Below, piece after piece: positions 39,899-48,888 of a DNA stretch of 64,000 bases. Source of the DNA: CAZEHS01 sp964649745 (GTDB taxonomy: Bacteria; Bacillota; Clostridia; Peptostreptococcales; Acidaminobacteraceae); NCBI GenBank assembly GCA_964649745.1, contig CAZYQI010000004.1:81733-145732 (forward strand), in the 5' to 3' direction. A model generated the notes under the pieces. It was given only the letters and a program-made list of their open reading frames with translations. It was not told the DNA's origin and searched no databases. Made by a program: the position numbers and the translations under genes. How positions within the stretch are numbered: position 1 is the stretch's first letter; each line of letters opens with the position of its first letter.

Positions 39899-40996
39899 CT
39901 ACTCCAATCCCAACTGGTTCCACACCTCTGTCAGGCTCCTTCCAAAGGGTCCTCCCAACATGGAACTGATGCCGTTTCCACTGCGCAGAGAAGGATCCTT
40001 CGGAAGACAGCAAACCCCTCGCAGCATCCGTGTGTCTGTGCTTCTAAATCCCCGGCCATATCGGCTGTTTTGAATAAGGATTGTTTTTCCTGAATACGCG
40101 GCGTTTCTCTTCCGCTCCAGGGTTGGAAATTGTGACACGAACTGCTCTACCTTGATCTGAGATGCCGGTTCATCCGCAACTGGCAACAACACCAGATCCA
40201 TCAGTTCTATCAGCTTGAGATTTTTAGACTCAACACTGGCCGACAGGTCAAGGAATACAACATCCGTTCCCTTTGCTTTGCGCAGTTCATCTGCCAGGAG
40301 CTCCAGATCTGCTTCTGTGAGATCATTAAAATCCAGCAGCGTGTCTGCGGACATAAAGCTTTGAACGCGGCTTACCGGGTCCCTGTAACTGAGTGCTTCC
40401 AGCTTCAATGTAAGCTGGGCTCCACCTTCCTTAATATGATAAAACAGCTCGGAGATACTGGGACTACACCCTTTTGGAAACCACGCCTCCGTAGATTCAC
40501 ACCCCTCCAGATTTAAGTACATCGCTCTTTTCCCATGCTGGTGAGCGATGGCGCTGAGTCCGGCAGACAACACCGATTTTCCGCATCCTCCGGAGGGTGA
40601 GAATATACCAATCAGCCTGTTGGACCCGAAGGCTGTATTGATGAAACGACGCCGAGGATTTTTCTCCAGATAGATTTGCAGCACCCGGGATGCCAGTTGG
40701 TCGCCCCGCTGAAATTTTTCCAGTACCGGATGCTCAACGCATTCCTCTTCCAGTCGCCCGTCACTGATCAGAATCACGGTTGTCTGCATTCCGGTGTAGA
40801 GGGCTCTGGAAAACCCTGGACTCACTAAAAGGATATCCATGGAATCCCTGTGCTGAGTCAGATACTCTTTCAAATGTCCCTCTGCAGTAACATAGTTCAC
40901 GCTGAAGCTGTCACTATGACGGCTCTGAAGGTACTTTGCCAGATGTGCCAGATAGTCTTCATCCGGATCAGCAAGCAGCAGGTTCAGTCTAGCCAT
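39899..40996 (-). CDS. tadZ: TadZ/CpaE with receiver-like domain (set 2)
   Basis: A 365-residue protein, first gene of the Tad locus. Residues about 1-115 resemble a receiver domain (LNLLLADPDEDYL...DILLVSPGF) in which the phosphorylated Asp region is altered (LLVSPG), so it may not be phosphorylated. The rest is a ParA-like ATPase with a changed P-loop (SPSGGCGKSV). ATG 40996 has GGAGG; the ten codons before it are unlikely to be coding. A good sigma-A promoter sits 63 bases upstream. CpaE/TadZ marks the pole where pili are built. Confidence 0.83.
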   Translation of the reverse strand: MARLNLLLADPDEDYLAHLAKYLQSRHSDSFSVNYVTAEGHLKEYLTQHRDSMDILLVSPGFSRALYTGMQTTVILISDGRLEEECVEHPVLEKFQRGDQLASRVLQIYLEKNPRRRFINTAFGSNRLIGIFSPSGGCGKSVLSAGLSAIAHQHGKRAMYLNLEGCESTEAWFPKGCSPSISELFYHIKEGGAQLTLKLEALSYRDPVSRVQSFMSADTLLDFNDLTEADLELLADELRKAKGTDVVFLDLSASVESKNLKLIELMDLVLLPVADEPASQIKVEQFVSQFPTLERKRNAAYSGKTILIQNSRYGRGFRSTDTRMLRGVCCLPKDPSLRSGNGISSMLGGPFGRSLTEVWNQLGLE

Positions 40997-41058
40997 ATAG
41001 CCTCCATTGTAGCTATTATTTACCATTTATAATACCAACATCCCATTTCGCTATTTCC

Positions 41059-41087
41059 AGTATAGTTACTTTGTTTTTGATTTACAA
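41059..41087 (-). promoter_or_regulatory. Sigma-A promoter of the Tad locus
   Basis: On the minus strand TTGTAA (complement of 41082-41087), a 17-base spacer and TATACT (complement of 41059-41064). Transcription would start near 41052, about 56 bases before tadZ. The surroundings are AT-rich. I saw no other clear promoter or terminator within the 20 kb of pilus genes. Confidence 0.72.
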
Positions 41088-41290
41088 CTAATATATTTGA
41101 TGTCATTATTTGTTTTATTATTCATGTATTACATTTTGCTGATTTCCTCATGCCTTCATGCCGATACCCCATGTTCTTTCTTGTTTGCTCCTGCCGCTCC
41201 ATTGCTCTGGTTTAAACCTGAGGGGTATGCTATTCTGATTACATGAGCAGAACAATCTGGACTTAGCCGCAAAATGAAAGGAGCACCATC

Positions 41291-42091
41291 ATGCGTGTAG
41301 CTGTCAGTGCCCCACGGGGTAAAATGGGATCGCTTATCGTTCAGGCAATCGCCGCAAGACCAACACTTACGCTGGCTGCAGCCATTGCCCCGGCAGGACG
41401 GGACTATATCGGCCAGGATGCCGGACTTATATGCGGTGTAGGGAGACCCTTGGGTGTTCCCGTAACGGATGACTGGGACAAGGCCCTGGAACATGCGGAT
41501 GTAATCATCGACTTCTCCACAGTGGAAGCGTCGCGCATTGCCGCAGAACAGGCTATGAAAAGCAGTGTTGCTCTTATCTGCGGAACCACGGGATTTTCTG
41601 AAGTTGACCAGTATCTGTTTGTTAAAGTATCCAAGTCCATTCCTGTTCTTCGGGCAGCCAACACGTCACGGGTCATCTTCCTGATGAAGCACCTTTTGGA
41701 ACAGACGGCTGTGGAGCTTCAGGGAAAAGCCGACATTGAAATCATCGAAATGCATGACCGCAATAAGCTGGATGCACCCAGTGGTACGGCGAAGGAACTG
41801 GGACACGCCATTTGCAAAGCAACCGGCATGGATTGGGAAAAATCGGCGGTATTCGGCCGAAACGGCCGAGGTCAACGTCATGAAGGCGAATTGGGATACC
41901 ACTCCCTCCGCTCCGGCGATATCTCCAGCTCCCATACGGTTCTCTTCGGATTGATGGGGGAACGGCTCGAAATTACCCACCATGCCCACAACTGGCGATG
42001 CTTTGCCGAGGGTGCCCTGGACTGCGCTGAATTCCTGGAAGGTAAAGGACCCGGCATTTACACCATAGAAAATGTGTTCAGCAAAAAATAA
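41291..42091 (+). CDS. dapB: 4-hydroxy-tetrahydrodipicolinate reductase
   Basis: A 266-residue enzyme of lysine and diaminopimelate synthesis. It reduces the dapA product with NAD(P)H. The nucleotide-binding region reads SAPRGKMG at the N-terminus, and the catalytic block is EMHDRNKLDAPSGTA (about residues 150-164), with the catalytic His and the Lys kept. The second His of the usual EAHHxxKxDAPSGTA is Asp here. GGAG precedes ATG 41291. It stands alone, without dapA next to it, diverges from the Tad locus and ends at a strong terminator. Confidence 0.93.
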   Translation: MRVAVSAPRGKMGSLIVQAIAARPTLTLAAAIAPAGRDYIGQDAGLICGVGRPLGVPVTDDWDKALEHADVIIDFSTVEASRIAAEQAMKSSVALICGTTGFSEVDQYLFVKVSKSIPVLRAANTSRVIFLMKHLLEQTAVELQGKADIEIIEMHDRNKLDAPSGTAKELGHAICKATGMDWEKSAVFGRNGRGQRHEGELGYHSLRSGDISSSHTVLFGLMGERLEITHHAHNWRCFAEGALDCAEFLEGKGPGIYTIENVFSKK

Positions 42092-42127
42092 AGCGTACAA
42101 ATTTCAACTCCCTTTCCAGCGCACATT

Positions 42128-42181
42128 AAGAAGAGCCTTCAGCTTGGATGATCCTCGGATCCACGGCTGAAGGCTCTTCTT
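42128..42181. terminator. Strong bidirectional terminator
   Basis: A perfect 16-bp inverted repeat (arms 42128-42143 and 42166-42181, core AGAGCCTTCAGC), with a 22-base loop that can itself form a small stem. It lies between convergent dapB and the hybrid histidine kinase gene. Confidence 0.85.
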
Positions 42182-42222
42182 CTCGATTCTTTCATATCAA
42201 TGATTCTTGAATCCTCACTGCA

Positions 42223-43530
42223 TCACTCGCCCCTGCCTTCCATGAACAGTACCGGCAGCGTGATGTGGAATTCTGTTCCTTCCCCTGGGGTACTCCGTAC
42301 CCTAATATCGCCGTAATGCTTATTGACGATGATGTCATAGCTGATGCTGAGCCCCAGACCAGTCCCTTCCCCTACCGCCTTCGTAGTGAAAAACGGATTG
42401 AATATCCTGTTGATATGTTCCGGCGAAATTCCTGTGCCGTTGTCCGTTATTGTCATATGGACAAAACCTGCATCCGTCCATGTCTTAAGGATAATCAAAC
42501 CCAGTCCCTGCTCAAATTTACTCTTTACTGCGGAAACCGCATTCAAAAGCAGATTCAGGATGACCTGGTTGATCTGTCCCCCTGAAGCTGTTATATCCGG
42601 AATTTCCTGCAGCTCCAGTTGCACCTCCGCGGCATATTTGATTTCGCTGCGGGATATGATCAGCGTGTTTTCAATGCCTTCATTTAGATTGTAAACACTC
42701 ATCTCATCTACCTGATCAATCCTGGAGAAGTTGCGCAGCCCTTTCACGATCTTTCCGACCCGGTCCAACCCCTCGGTAGTGTCCTTATAAAGCTCGTCCA
42801 GATCGTCGTTGATGAAATCGAAATCACTCTTCTTCAGATAGTCCCGCATGGCCCGAAAAGCGCCTTGTGTATCCGGATTAAGATCCTCCAGCTGCACCGT
42901 ATTGACAAAATTTATCGCCAGCTCTGTAATCATCCTGTATTTCCCGGTATATTTCCTCAGGGTATTGATATTACTGGTGACAAACCCCAGGGGGTTGTTG
43001 ATTTCATGGGCAACCCCGGCGGCCAGATGCCCCACACTGGCCAGTTTTTCCTGCTGAATCAATTGGTTATGGGCATCCTGAAGTTTTGCATTGACTGCCT
43101 TCAGCTCGGCATTGTGCTCCTGGATCTCTTTTAGATAGAGACCTCCAGATTTTTCCAGATTTTTCTTTCTGATAACAGAATTGATCCGCGCGTTGAACTC
43201 CAGATCCACGATAGGCTTTGCGATATAATCGGTTGCACCCAATTCAAAGCAGTCCCTGAGCGTTTCTTTGTCTGAGAGGGAGGAGAACATCAGGACTTCA
43301 ATGCTCTTCAATTCAGGGTTTGATTTGATTTTTTTCAGAACCTCTATCCCATTCATTTTGGGCATCACGATATCCAGCAGGACAATATCCACCTCCTGCT
43401 CACGACAAATCTCCAGAAGCGCCTCCCCGCTCTGACAGGTAAGGATTTCAGCTAAAGTTCCGTTATTCCTCAAAATCTGCTCTGCATGACGCAGGATCAC
43501 CATGGAATCGTCCACTAGCACAAGCCGCAT
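42223..43530 (-). CDS. Response regulator-histidine kinase hybrid (REC-HisKA-HATPase)
   Basis: A 435-residue soluble signalling protein. A receiver domain (1-120, phospho-Asp in VLLDIVMPKMNG) is joined by a coiled coil (130-160) to a histidine kinase: the phospho-His is in GVAHEINNPLG (about 175), the N box in QVILNLLLNAV, the G boxes in DNGTG and GTGLGLSI. It has no sensor or membrane part, so the input is the receiver. ATG 43530 is preceded by GAGG-like sequence (a GTG two codons earlier is possible). It is the last gene of a cluster of receiver proteins and may be phosphorylated by another kinase or act in a relay. Confidence 0.87.
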   Translation of the reverse strand: MRLVLVDDSMVILRHAEQILRNNGTLAEILTCQSGEALLEICREQEVDIVLLDIVMPKMNGIEVLKKIKSNPELKSIEVLMFSSLSDKETLRDCFELGATDYIAKPIVDLEFNARINSVIRKKNLEKSGGLYLKEIQEHNAELKAVNAKLQDAHNQLIQQEKLASVGHLAAGVAHEINNPLGFVTSNINTLRKYTGKYRMITELAINFVNTVQLEDLNPDTQGAFRAMRDYLKKSDFDFINDDLDELYKDTTEGLDRVGKIVKGLRNFSRIDQVDEMSVYNLNEGIENTLIISRSEIKYAAEVQLELQEIPDITASGGQINQVILNLLLNAVSAVKSKFEQGLGLIILKTWTDAGFVHMTITDNGTGISPEHINRIFNPFFTTKAVGEGTGLGLSISYDIIVNKHYGDIRVRSTPGEGTEFHITLPVLFMEGRGE

Positions 43531-43551
43531 AAACACACCGCCTCAGAAATA

Positions 43552-44592
43552 TCAGGATTCAAACATCATGCACAGTACAACGGCCTTCAATTCCCCCAAA
43601 TCCTTGATTTGAAGTTCAGAATCAAACCGTTCTGCCCATTCAAAAATCCAGGATCTCGCCTTTCCGGGAACCGTACCCTCAAGAAAAAACCGGCTTTCTG
43701 CGGCCATGACCACTTTCAATTTCACATGATTCTCATGCTGCGGTTCTCCTGAGACGGTCACCATGACGCGGGTCTCCGGAACATTCATGAAGCTCCATGT
43801 CAGGATGTTTTGAAAAAAGAACAGGAACAGATCACAACGTCCCTTGATCGTCAAGGGAAGTGTTCCATTCTCCCTGAATTCTACCTGCATGACCGCCTTC
43901 CTGTCTATCAGCAATCTCCGTATATGCTCCTGAATCTGCTTAGCGCTGATCCGGCGGGTCTGAAAAGGTATCAGGGCGAACCCTTCCATAACCATTGCCT
44001 GGGTATGGAGAATATCCTCCACGATCCTCTCCTTGCTTTCTTCCTGAGGGTTCCACTGGATGACACTCCTGGTCACCTGATGCATCCATTTTCTGACCAT
44101 GTCACGCATGAAACCCGTTTCGTCACGCATGGACAAGACCTTGTCGTCATAGGTTTTCAGGATATTCTGGAAGGTTATGTTTTTCTTTTCCAGGGTACTT
44201 CTGGCCTTTGTCATTTCCGCACGATAGTTGTAAAAATCCACCGCCTCCTGGATGATAACCTTGAACTCGTCCAGTTCCCAAGGCTTGGTGATGAACTTGA
44301 AGATATCCCCCTGATTGACCGTCACCAACACCTGGGGCAGTTGCGTATATCCCGACAGGACCAGCTTCACCATTTCCGGATATTTATCCTTCGCCGCCTT
44401 TAAAAGATCCAATCCGGTCATCCCCGGCATTCTCATGTCTGTCACCAGGACACTGATGTCATGTTCTTCAAGCATCACCAGCGCATCCTTGCCGCTGGTG
44501 GCAAAATATCGTGTGTAAGGTTCCTCCATCAGGCCCCGTTTGAGAGAATTTAGAATCTGTATTTCATCGTCCACAAACAAGACGCTGTTCAT
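43552..44592 (-). CDS. Response regulator with unassigned C-terminal output domain
   Basis: A 346-residue protein. The N-terminal receiver (1-120, phospho-Asp in VLVTDMRMPGMTG, Lys in ITKPWEL) is of the RpfG/CheY-like type. A coiled coil (125-155) follows, then about 190 residues without a recognised family. Their end may be a degenerate HATPase-like fold. It lies 12 bases after the HDOD gene and 21 bases before the hybrid kinase, so the three form one operon. Confidence 0.72.
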   Translation of the reverse strand: MNSVLFVDDEIQILNSLKRGLMEEPYTRYFATSGKDALVMLEEHDISVLVTDMRMPGMTGLDLLKAAKDKYPEMVKLVLSGYTQLPQVLVTVNQGDIFKFITKPWELDEFKVIIQEAVDFYNYRAEMTKARSTLEKKNITFQNILKTYDDKVLSMRDETGFMRDMVRKWMHQVTRSVIQWNPQEESKERIVEDILHTQAMVMEGFALIPFQTRRISAKQIQEHIRRLLIDRKAVMQVEFRENGTLPLTIKGRCDLFLFFFQNILTWSFMNVPETRVMVTVSGEPQHENHVKLKVVMAAESRFFLEGTVPGKARSWIFEWAERFDSELQIKDLGELKAVVLCMMFES

Positions 44593-44604
44593 ATGATTAT
44601 CCCC

Positions 44605-45789
44605 CTATTCCAACAAATCAGCTGTTACCTCAAGTTCTGATACGTATTGCTCTACCTCTTCCTCTCGGGTATTCAGGAACTCACAGCACGCCGTATAGGT
44701 TTCCGTTCTGGCAGTGTCATCACCCATGCGTTTCCACGCATTGCTGTTGGCAAGATGCACCATACAAATAAGCTCACGGTTGATAACCTTCTCATCCAGG
44801 GGTGTATGATGGTAAAGTGCCGCCTCAACAATCGGTAACGGCAGTTCCCACCAGTTAAGCAGATAACTGCCAAACTCCTCGTGGGTGATTCCCAGCCGCT
44901 CCTTTTCCAATTCCGAAAAAACATCTGTGATTGGCCGCCCGGGAATAAAGATTTCTGAATAAATCTGAGTATAATGGCTGATGAGGACCGCCATGCCGAT
45001 ATTGTGCAACAGACCCGCTGATGCGAACACGTTAGGTGTAGTCTTTCCAGTAATACGATGATGCAGGAGGTTCGTCATCCGATTGGTCAGAGTGGCATTT
45101 TGCCAAAGTCGCTTTACGTTGTCTGCCATTGGGCCCTTTATACTGAAAATCATGTTGGATAAAACGATGCTCTTAACATTTGCCAACCCGATATACATGA
45201 TCGCCTGACTGATGGACCCTGTTTTGGCGCCATAGAACGCCGAGTTGGCAATCCTCAGGATTTTGGCGGCAGATGCCTGATCCGCCTCGATCAGCTTGGC
45301 GATTTTATCAACATCCTCATCCTCCTGAATCATCATTTTTATCTTGGTATAGAGGGTTGGGAGCGTTGGAAGATCGTCCAGGTTGTTAATCAGATTCATG
45401 ATCTTCTTGTCGGTCAGCACCTGCTCCAGCTGAAACATTTTCTCGATGTTGTTCACAAGCTCCCGATTATCCCAGGGCTTGAACATATACATCTTTGCAA
45501 CATTCTCTTCCAGGGCCTTGTAAATCATACGGCTGTCCGTATAGCCGCTGAGAGCCACCCGTATGGTGGCGGGATACCTCTCCTTGACTCGCCTGAGAAA
45601 ATCAAAGCCGCCCATCCCGGGCATCCGGATATCTGAAACCACCAGATCCACCGTATTTCTCTCCAGATAATCCAGTCCTGCTTCTCCAGACTCTAGAAAT
45701 TCCGCTATATAGGGGCAGTCCATGAACAACCGCTTCAATGCTCTCAGAATCTGGGGTTCATCATCTATGAACACTATTTTTTTATTCAT
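44605..45789 (-). CDS. Response regulator with HDOD output domain
   Basis: A 394-residue protein: a receiver (1-120, phospho-Asp in VVSDIRMPGMGG) joined to an HDOD domain (about 130-330) with LPTLPTLYTKI, the DQASAAKILRIANSAFYG block and AGLLHNIGMAVL. HDOD domains resemble HD-GYP proteins but lack the metal-binding His-Asp pair (HN in place of HD here), so they act in signalling, not c-di-GMP hydrolysis. It leads a three-gene run of receiver proteins. Confidence 0.86.
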   Translation of the reverse strand: MNKKIVFIDDEPQILRALKRLFMDCPYIAEFLESGEAGLDYLERNTVDLVVSDIRMPGMGGFDFLRRVKERYPATIRVALSGYTDSRMIYKALEENVAKMYMFKPWDNRELVNNIEKMFQLEQVLTDKKIMNLINNLDDLPTLPTLYTKIKMMIQEDEDVDKIAKLIEADQASAAKILRIANSAFYGAKTGSISQAIMYIGLANVKSIVLSNMIFSIKGPMADNVKRLWQNATLTNRMTNLLHHRITGKTTPNVFASAGLLHNIGMAVLISHYTQIYSEIFIPGRPITDVFSELEKERLGITHEEFGSYLLNWWELPLPIVEAALYHHTPLDEKVINRELICMVHLANSNAWKRMGDDTARTETYTACCEFLNTREEEVEQYVSELEVTADLLE

Positions 45790-45836
45790 ACCATAGCCTC
45801 CGTTACCCTTTCTTTTGAGTTTACTTGACCAAGGAT

Positions 45837-46313
45837 TTATGCTTCTTCCTTTTCCATCACATCAGGCACTTCAATGATGAAGGTGGTGCCCACGCCCGGT
45901 TCAGATTCACAGAGCAGCTTGCCGCCATATTGTTCCTCAATGATTCCCCGACTGATGCTGAGGCCCAGACCGGTTCCCTCGCCGGCTCTCTTTGTTGTAA
46001 AAAAGGGCTCGAACATATGCTCCTTGGTTTCCATATCCAGACCGACACCATCGTCCTGAATGACTATACAGATACCGTTGACGGTTTTTTTCGACTGGAT
46101 CACGATCTTGCCAAGAGACTGGGAATTTCTCTCCCTGATGGCATGAGCCGCATTGATCAGGATATTCATGATAACCTGGCGGAGCAGACCAGGATACCCT
46201 ATATGAGGTACCTCCCCTTCCGGAAGGAACTCCAGCATCGCGTAATACTTATATTCATTCCGGACAAGCCCCGCCAACATACGGATTTCATTATTGATCT
46301 CACAGCTCTCCAC
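45837..46313 (-). pseudogene. Histidine kinase fragment: isolated HATPase domain
   Basis: 158 residues containing only the ATP-binding half of a histidine kinase (N box QVIMNILINAAHAI, G1 DDGVG, F box FEPFFTTK, G2 GTGLGLSI). It aligns from the first residue with the end of the hybrid kinase at 42223. The HisKA part with its phospho-His is missing: 10 codons before the proposed GTG start an in-frame stop occurs, and dinB begins 180 bases upstream. No ribosome site precedes the GTG. It is most likely a 5'-truncated remnant, but a free-standing HATPase acting with another receiver cannot be excluded. Confidence 0.55.
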
Positions 46314-46493
46314 CCGGGGCGTTTCATCCTTCCAGGGAAGTCTTCATTCTGACCTTTCCCGGTTTGCCGACACCGGAAAACCGACATCCCTATAGCCTGA
46401 CTAAGGTATACCCCTGTATTTCCATCAGTAAACAACTGGACCCAACCGTTTTACTGGCTCATCAAAACACTATTTGCAAGTTGCCGCGCAGCG

Positions 46494-47537
46494 CTAGCCA
46501 TGAAAGAAATCCAACTGTCGCTCTGATTTCGACTGGAAATTGGATACGGATACCCCGATGAGCCTAACCGGTTCTCCAAGGGCTACTCCCTTCAGCAGGC
46601 AATCGGCGACCTCATGAATCTCTGCCGCGGTGGAAACCGGCAGATGAAGGGTCTGAGAACGGGTATGGTTCTGAAAGGATGCGGTCTTGTATTTGAGTGT
46701 TACGGTGAAGGCGTTAAAGCCTCTGCGTTCCAGCCGGGCCTCTATTTCCTGGCAAAAGGGCATCGTTACATCACTGAGATAATCCTTGTCCAAGGTATCC
46801 TCGGGAAGGGTGGTCTCCCGTCCGATGGATTTAACGGTCCGGTGGGTTTTTATTTCCCGGTAATCACAGCCACGGATCATGTCATAGATGTCGCCCCCAT
46901 AACTCCCGATATAGGCCGCCAAAAATTCCCGGCTGTATTTCAAAAGATCCCCAATGGTGAAGATCCCTATTCGGTTCAGTCTGGCAACGCTTTGTCCTCC
47001 CAGGCCATATACCTGTGACACCTTCAAGGGTCTCAGTATTTCCGGAACATCCTCCTGGCGTATCTCAAACAACCCGTTGGGTTTATTCCACTCCGAGGCC
47101 AGCTTGGCCAGAAATTTGTTGTAAGAGAGGCCTGCCGACAACGCAAGGCCTGTTTTAGCCTTCACCTCCTGTTTCATCCGGTTCAGAACCTCCAGGGGCT
47201 TCTCGTAGCGGCTGAAATCCAGGAAGGCTTCATCGATGGAGAGGGGCTCCATCTGATCGGAATATTTCTTCAAAATTGAAAATACCTTTCCGCTCATTTC
47301 AATATACCTCCGGTACCTGCCGGAGACGTAAATCCCATGGGGACATAGCTTGCGGGCTTTAAAAACGGGCATGGCGGAACGCACGCCATACCGTCTGGCC
47401 TCATAGCTGCAGGTGGAAACTACACTGCGTTTCCCCAGTCCCCCCACAATGACCGCCTTGCCCCGTAAGGCCGGATTATCCAGTTGCTCCACGGATGCGA
47501 AGAATGCATCCAGATCCACATGTACAATTACTGACAT
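46494..47537 (-). CDS. dinB: DNA polymerase IV
   Basis: A 347-residue Y-family translesion polymerase. The catalytic acidic residues are in VDLDAFFASVE (residues about 7-17) and SIDEAFLD (about 104). The helix-hairpin-helix region QVYGLGGQSVARLNRIG and the little-finger domain follow, and the C-terminus ends in QLDFFHG, close to the beta-clamp binding motif QLxLF. ATG 47537 gives the standard start MSVIVHVDLD; codons before it lie over the LexA box and are not part of the protein. Expression is likely to be SOS-induced. Confidence 0.95.
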   Translation of the reverse strand: MSVIVHVDLDAFFASVEQLDNPALRGKAVIVGGLGKRSVVSTCSYEARRYGVRSAMPVFKARKLCPHGIYVSGRYRRYIEMSGKVFSILKKYSDQMEPLSIDEAFLDFSRYEKPLEVLNRMKQEVKAKTGLALSAGLSYNKFLAKLASEWNKPNGLFEIRQEDVPEILRPLKVSQVYGLGGQSVARLNRIGIFTIGDLLKYSREFLAAYIGSYGGDIYDMIRGCDYREIKTHRTVKSIGRETTLPEDTLDKDYLSDVTMPFCQEIEARLERRGFNAFTVTLKYKTASFQNHTRSQTLHLPVSTAAEIHEVADCLLKGVALGEPVRLIGVSVSNFQSKSERQLDFFHG

Positions 47538-47560
47538 ACCATCACCTGCAACAAGCATAG

Positions 47561-47574
47561 CAAACATATGTTCC
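47561..47574 (-). promoter_or_regulatory. LexA (SOS) box of dinB
   Basis: On the minus strand GGAACATATGTTTG fits the Gram-positive LexA consensus CGAACRNRYGTTYC, with an almost perfect palindrome. It lies 24 bases before the dinB start. Confidence 0.82.
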
Positions 47575-47627
47575 CGTGTCAAAAGGAATGCATTGCTTCC
47601 ATTTTTGAGCTTCCCCGTTTACATAAA

Positions 47628-47672
47628 ATGTCTGTTATCGCGACTGAGAGTTCCTTTCGTGATAACAGACAT
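47628..47672 (-). terminator. Inverted repeat after the threonine aldolase gene, likely terminator
   Basis: A perfect 12-bp repeat (ATGTCTGTTATC/GATAACAGACAT) with a 21-base loop lies 34 bases after the ltaE stop. On the minus strand it is followed by TTTATG, a short T-run. It separates ltaE from dinB. A regulatory operator is an alternative. Confidence 0.55.
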
Positions 47673-47705
47673 ATGGGGTTTGAACCATTCTTCACTCTGC
47701 TAGAT

Positions 47706-48746
47706 TCAGCAGGCCAAGGAGTCCCTGTAGGCGCTCATATCCGATATGAACCCTTGAACCGCCTCCTCAGAGGTAGCCCAAGAGGTAACAAGACGGATCG
47801 ATGAATGGTCATCGTCCACCCTGGACCATACATAGAAGTCGTACCTGCTCTGTAATTCATCAATCAAAGCGTTGGGCAGGATGGGGAATATCTGATTTGA
47901 TGTGGAGTGGGTAAGGAAGGGATAACCGGCTTCATCAACCGCGTTTTTCAGAAGCCCTGCCATGGCGTTGGCGTGCGCTGACAGCTCAAAGTACAGATTC
48001 TCACGGAACAGCTCCAAAAATTGAATTCCCAGGAGCCTCCCCTTGGCCAAGAGCCCCCCTTTCTGCTTAAGATGATACCGGAACTCCGTTTTCAGGGAAT
48101 CTCTGCAGATTACCAGTGCCTCTCCCAGGAGAGCTCCGCACTTGGTACCCCCAATATAGAAGGCGTCGGTAAGGGCGCCGATATCTTCAAGGGTCAGGTC
48201 GTTTTCAACGGAACACAGGGCTGAGCCCAAACGGGCACCGTCCATATAGAGGTAAAGATCCTTTTCTCTGCAGATATGACTCAGCTCGGTCAGTTCAGAC
48301 ATCGTATAGATGGTGCCGATCTCAGTGGGGTTTGATATATAAACCAGTCGGGGCTTCACCATGTGCTCATCGGTATGGGCATCCAGAGCGGATTGAACCA
48401 ATGCCGCCGTCAGCTTTCCATCCTGAACGTCCATGGAAATCACCTTATGCCCGGTGGCCTCGATGGCACCGGTTTCATGAACAAGCACATGGCCGGTATT
48501 GGCAGATATCGCGGCCTCATGGGGCCTTAGAAACGCGGAAATGGCAGTGAGATTCGTTTGGGTCCCGCCGGACAGCAAATGAATATCGACATCGCTGCGG
48601 CCAATTCGTTTCTTCAGCAGCTCGTTTGCTGCCAAGGTAAACCGGTCTTCACCGTATCCTATGGACTGTTCCATGTTGCATTCCGCCAAAGCGCTTAGGA
48701 TCTGGGGATGTGCCCCTTCGCTGTAATCATTCTTGAAACTGATCAT
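47706..48746 (-). CDS. ltaE: Low-specificity L-threonine aldolase
   Basis: A 346-residue PLP enzyme of fold type I that splits threonine (and allo-threonine) into glycine and acetaldehyde. The N-terminal FKNDYSEGAHPQI, the HLLSGGTQTNL phosphate-binding region and the PLP-lysine in YIGGTKCGALLGEA (about residue 200) are typical. Some close relatives act on beta-hydroxy amino acids more generally. It diverges from the TetR gene, and the 142-base gap presumably carries both promoters. Glycine formed here links to the serine and one-carbon genes at the left of the window. Confidence 0.9.
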   Translation of the reverse strand: MISFKNDYSEGAHPQILSALAECNMEQSIGYGEDRFTLAANELLKKRIGRSDVDIHLLSGGTQTNLTAISAFLRPHEAAISANTGHVLVHETGAIEATGHKVISMDVQDGKLTAALVQSALDAHTDEHMVKPRLVYISNPTEIGTIYTMSELTELSHICREKDLYLYMDGARLGSALCSVENDLTLEDIGALTDAFYIGGTKCGALLGEALVICRDSLKTEFRYHLKQKGGLLAKGRLLGIQFLELFRENLYFELSAHANAMAGLLKNAVDEAGYPFLTHSTSNQIFPILPNALIDELQSRYDFYVWSRVDDDHSSIRLVTSWATSEEAVQGFISDMSAYRDSLAC

Positions 48747-48888
48747 TTCACATTGCCTCCCGGTCAGTATTTACTGTATAGATTCATTATAACCGATGCC
48801 TTTTAAATATCTTGATTGCCGGAGATATTTAATGTAAAGTGATTCTGATAAAGCAAAATTGATTTTATCTCCTTGGAGCCCCCAACAT

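Noticed and set aside
46199..46435. Frame overlapping the start of the kinase fragment that might hold its lost N-terminus
   Set aside because: It contains no HisKA motif (no HEINNPL-like segment) and overlaps the HATPase in a different frame, so it does not restore the kinase.
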